Positions 17,411-26,138 of a stretch of 64,000 nucleotides of DNA are shown here, piece by piece; position 1 is the stretch's first letter, and each line of letters opens with the position of its first letter. This DNA comes from Achromobacter mucicolens (GTDB lineage Bacteria > Pseudomonadota > Gammaproteobacteria > Burkholderiales > Burkholderiaceae_B), in NCBI RefSeq assembly GCF_902859725.1, contig NZ_CADIJP010000003.1, positions 62,001-126,000 of the forward strand. The letters are read 5' to 3'. Position numbers and translations under genes: made by a program. The notes under the pieces were generated by a model. That model saw nothing but the letters and a program-made list of their open reading frames with translations, ran no database searches and was not told where the DNA came from.

Positions 17411-18222
17411 CCGACAAACGCCTCCATCCGGTTCCCGCCGCGGGCACGCCCATCACGGAAGCCGACCTGCATGGCTATGCCGACGGCCAGTTGTCCGCCA
17501 CGCGCCATGCGGAAGTGGCCGCATTCCTGGCCGCGCACCCGCAGGACCAGATCCGGGTGGACGAGTGGCAGGCGCAGCGCCGCGCGCTGCACGCCCTGCT
17601 GGACCCCGTGCTGGACGAACCCCTTCCCTTGCGCTTGCCGCTGCGTGCACCGGCGCGGACCTGGCCCTGGCGCGCGCTGGCGGCCAGCGTGGCCGTCGCC
17701 GTGGTCAGCGCCAGCGCGGCCTGGATGCTGCGCGGCGCCGTGGATGCGCGCCATCTGCAGACGGTGCTGGCCACCGCCAGCCCGGAGCGGGCTGCAGGCG
17801 GCTATGCCCAGCGCGCCGCCATCGCCCACGCGGTGTATGCGCCCGACATGGGCCGGCCCGTTGAAGTCAGCGGCGAAAACGAGAAGGCGCTGGTGACGTG
17901 GCTGACCAAGCGCATGGGCGCGCCGATGCGTGCGCCGTCGCTATCGAAAACGGGTTATGAACTCATCGGCGGACGGCTGCTGCCGGGCGGCGCTGGTCCG
18001 GTGGCGCAGTTCATGTATGGCGCGGCCGATGGCCAGCGCCTGACGCTGTACGTCACGCGCGAAGCCGCCGGCGGACAGACCGCCTTCCAGTTCACGCAGG
18101 AAGGTCCCGTGCGGGTGTTCTATTGGGTCGAGGGCGAGTTCGGCTACGCGCTCTCCGGCGCCGTCAGCCGCGAAGAACTGCAGCGCGTGTCGCAAGAGGT
18201 CTACCGCCAGCTGCAGGGCTAG
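17407..18222 (+). CDS. Anti-sigma factor, single-pass membrane protein
   Basis: A 271-residue anti-sigma factor coupled to the preceding ECF sigma gene. The cytoplasmic N-terminal part contains TEADLHGYADGQLSATRHAE, the ordinary anti-sigma start (zinc-finger-like family but without the full His-x3-Cys-x2-Cys set). One membrane helix spans about residues 88-107 (WRALAASVAVAVVSASAAWM). The rest is a periplasmic sensor domain. It ends 38 bp from the convergent gntR stop; that gap contains GC-rich inverted repeats that may act as a shared terminator. Confidence 0.87.
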   Translation: MTDKRLHPVPAAGTPITEADLHGYADGQLSATRHAEVAAFLAAHPQDQIRVDEWQAQRRALHALLDPVLDEPLPLRLPLRAPARTWPWRALAASVAVAVVSASAAWMLRGAVDARHLQTVLATASPERAAGGYAQRAAIAHAVYAPDMGRPVEVSGENEKALVTWLTKRMGAPMRAPSLSKTGYELIGGRLLPGGAGPVAQFMYGAADGQRLTLYVTREAAGGQTAFQFTQEGPVRVFYWVEGEFGYALSGAVSREELQRVSQEVYRQLQG

Positions 18223-18260
18223 ACGCACCCCGCTGCGGGCGGCAGGCTGCCAGCTGTCGC

Positions 18261-18989
18261 TCAGCCCGCGCTGGCGCGCGCCTCGTGCAGCATGTGCAGC
18301 GTGATCTTGCGCACCTCGGCCTTGCTCATGTCGATGTGGGACCGCAGCATGCGCGCGGCTTCCTCCGCCCGGCGCGCCAGGATCGCCCGCAGGATGGCCG
18401 CGTGTTCGTCGTAGGTGGCGTCCACGCGGAAGTCCTTGGTGAAGTCCAGCCGCCTGACGATGCGGATTTTCTCCGTGACGTCGCGGTGGATCTGCGCCAT
18501 CTCCGGATTGCCTGCCGCGGCCACCAGCGAGCAATGGAAGGCTTCATCCAGCTGCGCCACCAGCCGGCCGTCCAGGATGCGCTGCGGCGGCGGCACCAGC
18601 CAGACGTCCGTCAGCGCGCCCAGAATGCCGGCCGGATCCATGTGCTCGCGGGCGCACAGCTTTTCCACCGCCGCCTGCTCCAGCACCACGCGCACGTCGT
18701 ACAGCGCCTCGAAGCGTTCGAAGTCGAACGGCCGCACCTGCCAGCCGCTGCGCGGCCGGGCCAGCACGAAGCCTTCGCGTTCCAGCCGCGCCAGGCCCAG
18801 CCGCACGGGCGTGCGGCTCACGCCCAGGCGCGCCACCAGGTCGGCCTCGGTGAAGCGTTCGCCGGGCAGCATCCGAAAGCCGAACAGGTCGTCCTTGATG
18901 CGCTGGTAGACCTGATCGGCCAGCGAGCCGGCAAGCGCCGGCGCGGTGCGGAGGGCCGGGCCGGCCTGGACGGCTTCCAGCCGCATCAT
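18261..18989 (-). CDS. GntR-family (FCD) regulator of urea amidolyase genes
   Basis: A 242-residue regulator, FadR/FCD subgroup. The winged helix is at residues 20-85 (LADQVYQRIKDDLFG, LVARLGVSRTPVRLGLARLE). The FCD ligand domain follows (YDVRVVLEQAAVEKL, DEAFHCSLVAAAGNPEM, YDEHAAILRAI), with His residues of the usual metal site. Start ATG at 18989 overlaps the urea carboxylase stop at 18986-18988; the next codon is also ATG. As the last gene of atzF-uca-gntR it is coexpressed with its likely targets. The palindrome at 24504-24515 is its probable operator. Repression relieved by a pathway metabolite is inference. Confidence 0.9.
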   Translation of the reverse strand: MMRLEAVQAGPALRTAPALAGSLADQVYQRIKDDLFGFRMLPGERFTEADLVARLGVSRTPVRLGLARLEREGFVLARPRSGWQVRPFDFERFEALYDVRVVLEQAAVEKLCAREHMDPAGILGALTDVWLVPPPQRILDGRLVAQLDEAFHCSLVAAAGNPEMAQIHRDVTEKIRIVRRLDFTKDFRVDATYDEHAAILRAILARRAEEAARMLRSHIDMSKAEVRKITLHMLHEARASAG

Positions 18990-21900
18990 CCGGTCACGAC
19001 GCACGTGGCGTCTTCGGTGATCACGACCAGCGGATCGCCCGCGTTGACGGGCTTGCCGGGCACGCAGCGGATGGCGGACACCGTGCCCGACGCCGGCGCG
19101 ATGACGGACAGCTCCATCTTCATAGCTTCGACCACCACCAGCGTGTCGCCGGCCGACACGCTCTGCCCCACCTGGACCGGAATCTTCCAGATGTTGCCGC
19201 ACATGTCAGCGCTGACCAGCCGCTCGCCTTCGCGCAGCACGGTCTCGGCCTCGGGTTCGGCGGCAGGCGGTTCGGCCGCCACGTCCTCGGTCTTCCAGAG
19301 CGCCACTTCGGCATCGAACGCCGTCTTCTGGCGCGCCTGGAAGGCGGCAATGCTGTCCGCCTGCTCGGCCAGAAAGCGCCGATGCGCGGCGAAGTCGAAC
19401 ACTTCCTCCTCGATGCGGACGGTGGCGCGGCCTTCGCGGAAGTCCTCGCGCAGCACATCCAGCTCCGCCTCGGTGACGGGATAGAAACGCACCTGGTCGA
19501 AAAACTGCAGCAGCCAAGGCTTGCCGTCCTGGAACACCGGGTTCTTCAGGAACTTGTTCCAGATGGGCAGCGTGCGGCCCACGAGCTGATAGCCCCCGGG
19601 CGAGTCCATGCCGTAGATGCACATGTACACCCCGCCGATGCCCACCGTGCCTTCGGCGGTGAAGGTGCGCGCGGGGTTGTACTTGGACGTCAGCAGGCGG
19701 TGACGCGGGTCGATGGGCACCGCGCACGGCGCGCCCAGATACACGTCGCCCAGGCCCATGATGAGATAGCTGGCGTCAAAGACGATGCGGCGCACCTCGT
19801 CGCGCGCGTCCAGCCCGTTGATGCGCTGGATGAAGTCGACGTTGTTCGGCAGCCAGGGCGCGCTGGCGCGCACCGTTTCCTGGTAGCGCTGCACCGCGCC
19901 CAGCGTGGCGGAATCCTCGAACGCCATCGGCAGGTACACGACGCGCGTGGGCACCTTGAGCGTGGCCACGTCGGCCAGCCCTTGTTCGATCTCCAGCAGC
20001 TTCGCGATCAGTGCGCCCTGCAGGATGACGCGGCTGTCGTAACGGATCTGCAGCGAGCGCACGCCGGGCGACAGCTCCAGCACGCCTTCAACCGGATCCG
20101 CATTGAGCGCCTCCATCAGCAGGTGGATGCGCATGCGCAGCGCCAGGTCCAGCACGTTGTCGCCGTACTCCAGCAGCAGATAGCCGTCGCCGGCCTGCCG
20201 GTACGAGACCGACGGGCGCGCCCCGTCGGCGGGCAGCGCGGCGATGATGGTCTCCGAGACCGTTGCCGGCACGGGCGCGGGCTCGGTCGCGGCGGGCGCC
20301 GCGGGCGCCAGTTCGGCGATGCGGCGGTCCTGCGCGGCTTCCAGCGCCACGGCCTGCGGGTAATCGATGCGCACGAAGCGAATGCGGTCGCCGGGCTTGA
20401 CCTGCCCCACCTTCCATAGCTCGGCACGCGCGATGGTGACGGGACACACGAAGCCGCCCAGGCTGGGGCCGTCGCGCGTCAGGATGACGGGACTGTCGCC
20501 GGTGAAATTGATGCTGCCGATTGCGTATTCGCAATCATGGATGTTGGACGGATGCAGGCCGGCCTCGCCGCCGTTTTCCCGCGCCCACGTGGGCTTGGGA
20601 CCGATCAGCCGCACGCCCAGGCGATTGGAGTTGTAGTGCACCTCCCAGTCGGCCGCAAAGAAGGCGTCGATGGCGTCGGGCTGAAAGAAATCCGGCGCGC
20701 CATGCGGGCCGTACAGCACACCGATCTCCCAGGTGTTGCCGTATTCGGGGATCAGCGCGGCGGGCGCGGCCTGCGGCAGTGTCTCGGGCGGCGCGGCCGT
20801 GGCGCCCGCCAGTTCGGGACGCACGACGGGCAGCATGTCGCCCACGCGCAGCGTGCGGCCGGCATGGCCGCCAAACTGGCCCAGGGCAAAGGTGGACCGG
20901 CTGCCCAGGTACACCGGCACGTCCAGCCCGTTGCGCACCGCCAGGTAGCTGCGGCAGCCGGACAGCGCGCGGCCGGTGGCCAGCACCTGCCCGGAACTGA
21001 CGAAGATGGGCTGCCACATCGGCACCGGCTCGCCATCCAGCGTGGCCGCGCACGACGCGCCCGTCAGCGCCACGACGGCATCGCCGTGAAAGCGCAGCGT
21101 CGGGCCGATCAGCGTGGTCTCGATGCCGGCCGCGTCCGGCGCGTTGCCGACGATGCGGTTGGCCACGCGAAACGCGTAGTCGTCCATCGGACCGGAGGGC
21201 GGCACGCCAATGTCCCAGTAGCCCGCGCGGCCGGGATAGTCCTGCACGCTGGTGTAGGTCCCCGCCTCCAGGACCTCGATGGCTGCGGGGCGGTACGCAA
21301 AGCCTTCCAGAAACCGCGTGGACAGCTGGCCGGCGCGAAAGCGCGCATCGGCCACGATCTGGCGCAGGTAATCCAGGTTGGTCGCAATGCCGTGCAGGCG
21401 CGTGCGCGCCAGCGCGTCGGCCAGCTTGTCCAGCGCAGCCTCGCGCGTGTCCGCATGCACGATCAGCTTGGCCAGCATCGGGTCGTAGAACGCGGGCACG
21501 TCGGTGCCGGTCTCGACCCAGCCATCGACGCGCACGCCGTCCGGGAACGACACGTCGGTCAGCACGCCGGGCGATGGCTGGAACTGGCGCAGCGGATCCT
21601 CGGCATACAGGCGCACTTCGATCGACGCGCCTTGCGGGGCGCGCGACATGGCGGCGTAATCCAGCGGCTCGCCCGCGGCAACGCGCAGCATGCACTCCAC
21701 CAGGTCCAGGCCGGTCACGGCCTCGGTCACCGGGTGCTCGACCTGCAGCCGCGTGTTGACCTCCAGAAAGTAGAAGCTGTCGCGCGCCGGATCGTAGATG
21801 AACTCCACCGTGCCCGCGGAGCGGTAGTTCACGGATTCGCCCAGCTTGACGGCGGCATCCAGCAGCGCGGCGCGCGTGGCGGCCGGCAGCAACGGCGCCG

Positions 21901-22624
21901 GGGTTTCCTCGATGACCTTCTGGTTGCGGCGCTGCACCGAGCAGTCGCGTTCGCCCAGCGCCAGCACGCGGCCCGCGCCGTCGCCAAAGATCTGCACTTC
22001 GACGTGCCGCGCGTTGTCCACATAGCGTTCGATGAACGCGCCGCCGTCGCGAAAGAAGTGCTCGCCCATGCGCTGAACGCTGTCGAACGCGACGGTCAGT
22101 TCGGCCTCGTTCTCGCAGCGCGAAAGTCCAATGCCGCCGCCGCCCGCCGTGCTTTTCAGCATGACCGGATAGCCGATGCGTTCAGCCTGCGACAGCGCCT
22201 CGCCCAGGCTGGACAAGAGTCCGGTGCCCGGCGTCATCGGCACACCCGCCTCAGCCGCCAGTTCGCGCGAGCGGTGCTTCAAGCCGAATTCGCGAATCTG
22301 CAGCGGCGTGGGGCCGACAAAGGCAATGCCGGCGGCCTCGCAGGCTTCGGCGAAGTCGGCGCTCTCGGACAGAAAGCCGTAGCCGGGGTAGATCGCCTGC
22401 GCGCCGTGCGCGCGCGCCGCCTCCAGCAACAGGTCCATGCGCAGGTAGCTGTCGGCGGCCTTCTCGCCGCCCAGCGCCACGGCCACGTCGGCCTCGCGCA
22501 CGTGCGCGGCATTGCGGTCCGGATCGGAATAGACGGCCACGCTGCGGATGCCCAGCCGCTTGAGGGTGCGGATGGCGCGAACGGCGATCTCGCCGCGGTT
22601 TGCAATCAGAACGGTATCGAACAC
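18986..22624 (-). CDS. uca: Urea carboxylase
   Basis: Biotin enzyme of 1212 residues that carboxylates urea with ATP and bicarbonate to allophanate. Domain order: biotin carboxylase (about 1-450), AHS2/KipA-like domain (about 450-790, EAGTYTSVQDYPGRAGYW), AHS1/KipI-like domain (about 805-1060, SYRQAGDGYLLLEYGDN), and C-terminal biotinyl domain with Lys1169 in VVEAMKMELSV. Length and order match known urea carboxylases. It starts 27 bp after the allophanate hydrolase stop and overlaps the gntR start. With that hydrolase it makes the two-step, urease-independent urea amidolyase pathway. Confidence 0.96.
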   Translation of the reverse strand: MFDTVLIANRGEIAVRAIRTLKRLGIRSVAVYSDPDRNAAHVREADVAVALGGEKAADSYLRMDLLLEAARAHGAQAIYPGYGFLSESADFAEACEAAGIAFVGPTPLQIREFGLKHRSRELAAEAGVPMTPGTGLLSSLGEALSQAERIGYPVMLKSTAGGGGIGLSRCENEAELTVAFDSVQRMGEHFFRDGGAFIERYVDNARHVEVQIFGDGAGRVLALGERDCSVQRRNQKVIEETPAPLLPAATRAALLDAAVKLGESVNYRSAGTVEFIYDPARDSFYFLEVNTRLQVEHPVTEAVTGLDLVECMLRVAAGEPLDYAAMSRAPQGASIEVRLYAEDPLRQFQPSPGVLTDVSFPDGVRVDGWVETGTDVPAFYDPMLAKLIVHADTREAALDKLADALARTRLHGIATNLDYLRQIVADARFRAGQLSTRFLEGFAYRPAAIEVLEAGTYTSVQDYPGRAGYWDIGVPPSGPMDDYAFRVANRIVGNAPDAAGIETTLIGPTLRFHGDAVVALTGASCAATLDGEPVPMWQPIFVSSGQVLATGRALSGCRSYLAVRNGLDVPVYLGSRSTFALGQFGGHAGRTLRVGDMLPVVRPELAGATAAPPETLPQAAPAALIPEYGNTWEIGVLYGPHGAPDFFQPDAIDAFFAADWEVHYNSNRLGVRLIGPKPTWARENGGEAGLHPSNIHDCEYAIGSINFTGDSPVILTRDGPSLGGFVCPVTIARAELWKVGQVKPGDRIRFVRIDYPQAVALEAAQDRRIAELAPAAPAATEPAPVPATVSETIIAALPADGARPSVSYRQAGDGYLLLEYGDNVLDLALRMRIHLLMEALNADPVEGVLELSPGVRSLQIRYDSRVILQGALIAKLLEIEQGLADVATLKVPTRVVYLPMAFEDSATLGAVQRYQETVRASAPWLPNNVDFIQRINGLDARDEVRRIVFDASYLIMGLGDVYLGAPCAVPIDPRHRLLTSKYNPARTFTAEGTVGIGGVYMCIYGMDSPGGYQLVGRTLPIWNKFLKNPVFQDGKPWLLQFFDQVRFYPVTEAELDVLREDFREGRATVRIEEEVFDFAAHRRFLAEQADSIAAFQARQKTAFDAEVALWKTEDVAAEPPAAEPEAETVLREGERLVSADMCGNIWKIPVQVGQSVSAGDTLVVVEAMKMELSVIAPASGTVSAIRCVPGKPVNAGDPLVVITEDATCVVTG

Positions 22625-22651
22625 GATGCGACTCCCTGGGGTGAGGCGGGG

Positions 22652-24490
22652 TTATCGGGTGGCGGCGTTCAGGCTGGCCAGATAGGCACGCCAGCCGCCG
22701 AATTCGGTGATGTCCCGCGCCCCTTCCAGGCCGCGCGGTTCGCAGATGAAGCCCTTGACCAAGCGTCCGTCGGCCAGCTCCAGCGTGCCGATGCCCAGCG
22801 GCGCGGGAATCTCGGCCACGAACGCTCCAAACGCCGTCACGGGCACGTCCCACAGCTCGACTTCGATGGCGGCGCCGCTGTCCATCTTCACCAGCCCCGG
22901 CTTGGGCGGCGTGGTGTTGGCCAGCGCGAAGAGCCGGTAGTCGCCGGCCGTCGCGGTCTTCTCCACGAACACTGCGTGGCGCGAGGTGAGCTGATGATTC
23001 AGCGGCATGCCGGTCAGGTGGGCGCCCACCACCGCGACGCGCACGCTGTCCGCGGACGGCGCGCCATCGGCGGCCAGCGCGGGCAGCGGCGCACCTGTCG
23101 CGCCCAGCGGCAGTCCGCGGCGCGCCTGCCATTGCCTGCCGAACTGCGCCAGCGCGCGGTCCTGCCACGCCATCCCGATCAGCGTGATGCCCGAGGGCAG
23201 GCCATCGGCGCGCATGCCGACGGGCACCGCCAGCGCGGACAGGTCGGCCAGGTTGGCGAAGTTGGTGTAGACGCCCAGGCGGGAATTGAGCGTGACGGGG
23301 TCCGCTTCCAGCTGGGCGATCGTGTAGATGGACGGCGAGGTCGGCACGACCAGCGCGTCAAAGCCTTCGAGCGCGCGGTGAATCTGGCGGGTCAGCTCGG
23401 CGCGGCGGTACTCGGCCTTGAACGCGTCCAGCGCGCTGTAGTTCGCGGCCTGCTCGACGATGCCGCGCACGACCGGATTGATGGCGTCGGGGTTCTCGTT
23501 CCACAACGCCTGGACCGCGGCAAAGCGCTCGGCCACCCACGGTCCCTGATACAGCAATGCCGCCAGTTCGCTGAACGGCGCGAAGTCGATGGCTTCGACC
23601 TGGGCGCCATCGGCGCGCAGCGCGCGCACGGCGTCCTCAAACACGGCGGCGGCTTGCGTGTCGCCAAAGAATTCCAGCGACGCCGGCACGGCCAGCCGCG
23701 GCGCCTTGGGCCACGGGCGCGCCGCGCCCGCCGGCACGCTGCGCGAATAGGGATCGGCGTCGTCATACCCGCCCGCCACCTGCGCGACCTTGTCGGCATC
23801 GTCCACGGTCAGCGCGAAGATCGACACGCAGTCCAGCGTGCGGCACGCCGGCACCACGCCCGCGGTGCTGAGCCAGCCCTTGGTGGGCTTGAGGCCGACG
23901 ATATTGTTGAAGCCCGCCGGCACGCGACCGGAGCCCGCGGTATCGGTGCCCAGCGAGAACGCCGCGATGCCGCGCGCAACCACCGACGCTGAGCCCGAAC
24001 TGGAGCCGCCGCTTACGTAGTCGGGATTGAACGTGTTGGCCACGGCGCCATGCGGCGAGCGCGTGCCCACCAGGCCGGTCGCAAACTGGTCCAGATTGGT
24101 CTTGCCGATAAGGATGGCGCCGGCCGCGCGCAGACGGCGCACGACGGTCGCGTCTTCCTGCGGCGTGTAGGCAAACGCGGGACACGCCGCGGTGGTGGGC
24201 CAGCCCGCCGCATCGATGTTGTCCTTGATGGCAAAAGGCACGCCATACAGCGGCAGGCGCGAGATGTCGCCGCCCGCCGCGGCCAGCAAGAGACGCAGGC
24301 CGTCGAGTTGTTCATCGAGCTGGACGCGGTCCACGCGCCGGATCCAGGCGTTGTCCTTGTCTGCGTGATCGCCGGGCTCGGCGGCGTAGCCGGCCAACAG
24401 CGCCTCGGGCTGCGCCCCGCCGCGATAGGCGGCCTGCCATTGCGCGATGGTCCAACCGGCGGGTTGCTTCTGCGTTGCTGCGGCATTCAT
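22652..24490 (-). CDS. atzF: Allophanate hydrolase
   Basis: A 612-residue amidase-signature enzyme that hydrolyses allophanate to ammonia and CO2, the second step of urea amidolysis. The Ser-cisSer-Lys triad is visible: Lys in YGVPFAIKDNID, cis-Ser in VSGGSSSGSASVV, Ser in GTDTAGSGRVPAGFNN. A C-terminal domain of about 130 residues (KGFICEPRGLEGARDITEFG) is the usual allophanate-hydrolase extension. Start ATG 24490 has AAGGATT upstream; a longer open frame upstream crosses the promoter and is not coding. First gene of atzF-uca-gntR. Confidence 0.95.
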   Translation of the reverse strand: MNAAATQKQPAGWTIAQWQAAYRGGAQPEALLAGYAAEPGDHADKDNAWIRRVDRVQLDEQLDGLRLLLAAAGGDISRLPLYGVPFAIKDNIDAAGWPTTAACPAFAYTPQEDATVVRRLRAAGAILIGKTNLDQFATGLVGTRSPHGAVANTFNPDYVSGGSSSGSASVVARGIAAFSLGTDTAGSGRVPAGFNNIVGLKPTKGWLSTAGVVPACRTLDCVSIFALTVDDADKVAQVAGGYDDADPYSRSVPAGAARPWPKAPRLAVPASLEFFGDTQAAAVFEDAVRALRADGAQVEAIDFAPFSELAALLYQGPWVAERFAAVQALWNENPDAINPVVRGIVEQAANYSALDAFKAEYRRAELTRQIHRALEGFDALVVPTSPSIYTIAQLEADPVTLNSRLGVYTNFANLADLSALAVPVGMRADGLPSGITLIGMAWQDRALAQFGRQWQARRGLPLGATGAPLPALAADGAPSADSVRVAVVGAHLTGMPLNHQLTSRHAVFVEKTATAGDYRLFALANTTPPKPGLVKMDSGAAIEVELWDVPVTAFGAFVAEIPAPLGIGTLELADGRLVKGFICEPRGLEGARDITEFGGWRAYLASLNAATR

Positions 24491-24503
24491 GCTGGAATCC
24501 TTT

Positions 24504-24515
24504 CTTGTATACAAG
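24504..24515. promoter_or_regulatory. GntR/FCD-type operator palindrome
   Basis: CTTGTATACAAG, a perfect 12-bp palindrome 14 bp upstream of the atzF start. The core TTGTATACAA is typical of FCD-type GntR repressor sites. It lies at about +3 to +14 relative to the start site predicted by the sigma-54 promoter just upstream, so a bound repressor would block the polymerase. The likely protein is the gntR product of the same operon. Confidence 0.65.
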
Positions 24516-24526
24516 TACGGATTCCC

Positions 24527-24543
24527 AAGCAATCTGCGTGCCA
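24527..24543 (-). promoter_or_regulatory. Sigma-54 promoter for atzF-uca-gntR
   Basis: Read on the minus strand the sequence is TGGCACGCAGATTGCTT, a perfect match to TGGCACG-N4-TTGCW. The invariant GG (24542-24541) and GC (24530-24529) are exactly 10 nt apart. This predicts nitrogen-dependent (NtrC/RpoN) expression of the urea amidolyase genes. Confidence 0.75.
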
Positions 24544-24652
24544 TGTTGGCGGCGCGCGGCGCTTTCCCTCTGACGCGCGCCCAGACCGCACGCAAGCCGC
24601 CGGCGCCGGTCCCCGCATCGGCCCGTTCGCCGCACCGGGATCGGGCGCATCG

Positions 24653-24669
24653 CGCACCGCTTTTGTGCA
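24653..24669. promoter_or_regulatory. NtrC-like enhancer between the divergent urea operons
   Basis: CGCACCGCTTTTGTGCA matches the NtrC consensus TGCACC-N5-GGTGCA at 10 of 12 defined positions. It lies about 130 bp upstream of the atzF promoter and about 110 bp upstream of the urtA promoter, suitable for serving both. GCACC half-sites also occur at 24632-24636 and 24674-24678, about two helical turns on each side. The rest of the 369-bp gap (24491-24859) shows no gene. Confidence 0.5.
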
Positions 24670-24770
24670 GACGGCACCGTTCTGATCGCACGCGCGCCAC
24701 GCCCCGGCCGCCACGCGCCTTGGCGTAAACCCACCCCCTTCATACAGCAGCGGGACGCGTTGCCAGCACT

Positions 24771-24786
24771 TGGCACACGTTTTGCT
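24771..24786 (+). promoter_or_regulatory. Sigma-54 promoter for urtABCDE
   Basis: TGGCACACGTTTTGCT matches the -24/-12 consensus TGGCACR-N4-TTGCW, with GG (24772-24773) and GC (24784-24785) separated by 10 nt. The predicted transcript starts about 60 bp before the urtA ATG. Together with the divergent sigma-54 site it indicates joint nitrogen control of uptake and degradation of urea. Confidence 0.72.
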
Positions 24787-24859
24787 TTTGACTCCTGTGC
24801 GACTGCTTTTTCTGAACGTTCTCGCCGGCCCGGCCGGCCTATTCCATCCAGGAGTCACC

Positions 24860-26113
24860 ATGAAACGCAGACTAGCCCTTAAGCAACTGACCGCCGTGAG
24901 CCTGTTGGCCATGACCGGATGGATGCCGCAGGTTCACGCCGCCGAGGACACCATCAAGGTCGGCATCCTGCATTCGCTCTCGGGCACCATGGCCATCTCG
25001 GAAACGTCGCTCAAGGACGTGGCCCTGATGACCATCGACGAGATCAACGCCAACGGCGGCGTGATGGGCAAGAAGCTCGAAGCCGTGGTCGTCGACCCCG
25101 CGTCGAACTGGCCGCTGTTCGCCGAGAAGTCGCGCCAGCTCCTGGCCCAGGACAAGGTGGCCGTGGTCTTCGGCTGCTGGACCTCGGTATCGCGCAAGTC
25201 GGTGCTGCCGGTGTTCAAGGAACTGAACGGCCTGCTGTTCTACCCCGTGCAATACGAGGGCGAAGAGCTGGAGAAGAACGTGTTCTACACGGGCGCCGCG
25301 CCCAACCAGCAAGCCATTCCCGCCGTCGAATACCTGATGAGCGAAGACGGCGGCGGCGCCAAGCGCTTCGTGCTGCTGGGCACCGACTACGTCTACCCCC
25401 GCACCACCAACAAGATCCTGCGCGCCTTCCTGCATTCCAAGGGCGTGAAGGACAGCGACATCGACGAGGTCTACACCCCGTTCGGCCATTCCGACTACCA
25501 GACCATCGTCGCCAACATCAAGAAGTTCGCCACGGGCGGCAAGACCGCGGTCATCTCCACGATCAACGGCGACTCGAACGTGCCCTTCTACAAGGAACTG
25601 GGCAACGCGGGGCTGAAGGCCACCGACGTGCCGGTCGTCGCGTTCTCGGTGGGCGAAGAGGAACTGCGCGGCGTGGACACCAAGCCGCTGGTCGGCCACC
25701 TGGCCGCCTGGAACTACTTCCAATCCGTCAAGAACCCCGTCAACGACGCGTTCATTGCCAAGTGGAAGGCCTACGCCAAGGCCAAGAACCTGCCCAACGC
25801 CAACACGGTCGTGACGAACGATCCGATGGAAGCCACGTACATCGGCATCCACATGTGGAAGCAGGCCGTCGAACAGGCCAAGACGACCGACGTCGATAAG
25901 GTGATCGCGGCGATGGGCGGCCAGAAGTTCAACGCGCCCGACGGCTACACCATCGAGATGGACAAGACCAACCACCACCTGCACAAGCCCGTCTACATCG
26001 GTGAGATCAAGGCGGACGGTCAGTTCAGCGTGGTCTGGAAGAGCAAGGGCCCGATCCGTGCGCAGCCGTGGAGCCCGTACATCCCGGGCAACGAAGGCAA
26101 GCAAGGCCTGTAG
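24860..26113 (+). CDS. urtA: Urea ABC transporter substrate-binding protein UrtA
   Basis: Periplasmic binding protein (417 residues) of the Leu/Ile/Val-like type for high-affinity urea uptake. Signal peptide at residues 1-28, MKRRLALKQL through VHAAE, with an RR pair that might allow Tat export. Mature motifs characteristic of UrtA are VGILHSLSGTMAISETSLKD, VFGCWTSVSRKSVLPVF and FYPVQYEGEE. ATG 24860 follows GGAG. It is divergent from the urea amidolyase operon and followed by urtB after 25 bp, so uptake and breakdown genes are adjacent. Confidence 0.95.
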   Translation: MKRRLALKQLTAVSLLAMTGWMPQVHAAEDTIKVGILHSLSGTMAISETSLKDVALMTIDEINANGGVMGKKLEAVVVDPASNWPLFAEKSRQLLAQDKVAVVFGCWTSVSRKSVLPVFKELNGLLFYPVQYEGEELEKNVFYTGAAPNQQAIPAVEYLMSEDGGGAKRFVLLGTDYVYPRTTNKILRAFLHSKGVKDSDIDEVYTPFGHSDYQTIVANIKKFATGGKTAVISTINGDSNVPFYKELGNAGLKATDVPVVAFSVGEEELRGVDTKPLVGHLAAWNYFQSVKNPVNDAFIAKWKAYAKAKNLPNANTVVTNDPMEATYIGIHMWKQAVEQAKTTDVDKVIAAMGGQKFNAPDGYTIEMDKTNHHLHKPVYIGEIKADGQFSVVWKSKGPIRAQPWSPYIPGNEGKQGL

Positions 26114-26138
26114 TCTCAACATCAAGGAAAGGGCAGCC

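Noticed and set aside
20537-23992. 1151-codon open frame on the plus strand opposite uca and atzF
   Set aside because: Low-complexity basic translation with no recognisable motif. The opposite strand encodes two well-conserved enzymes.
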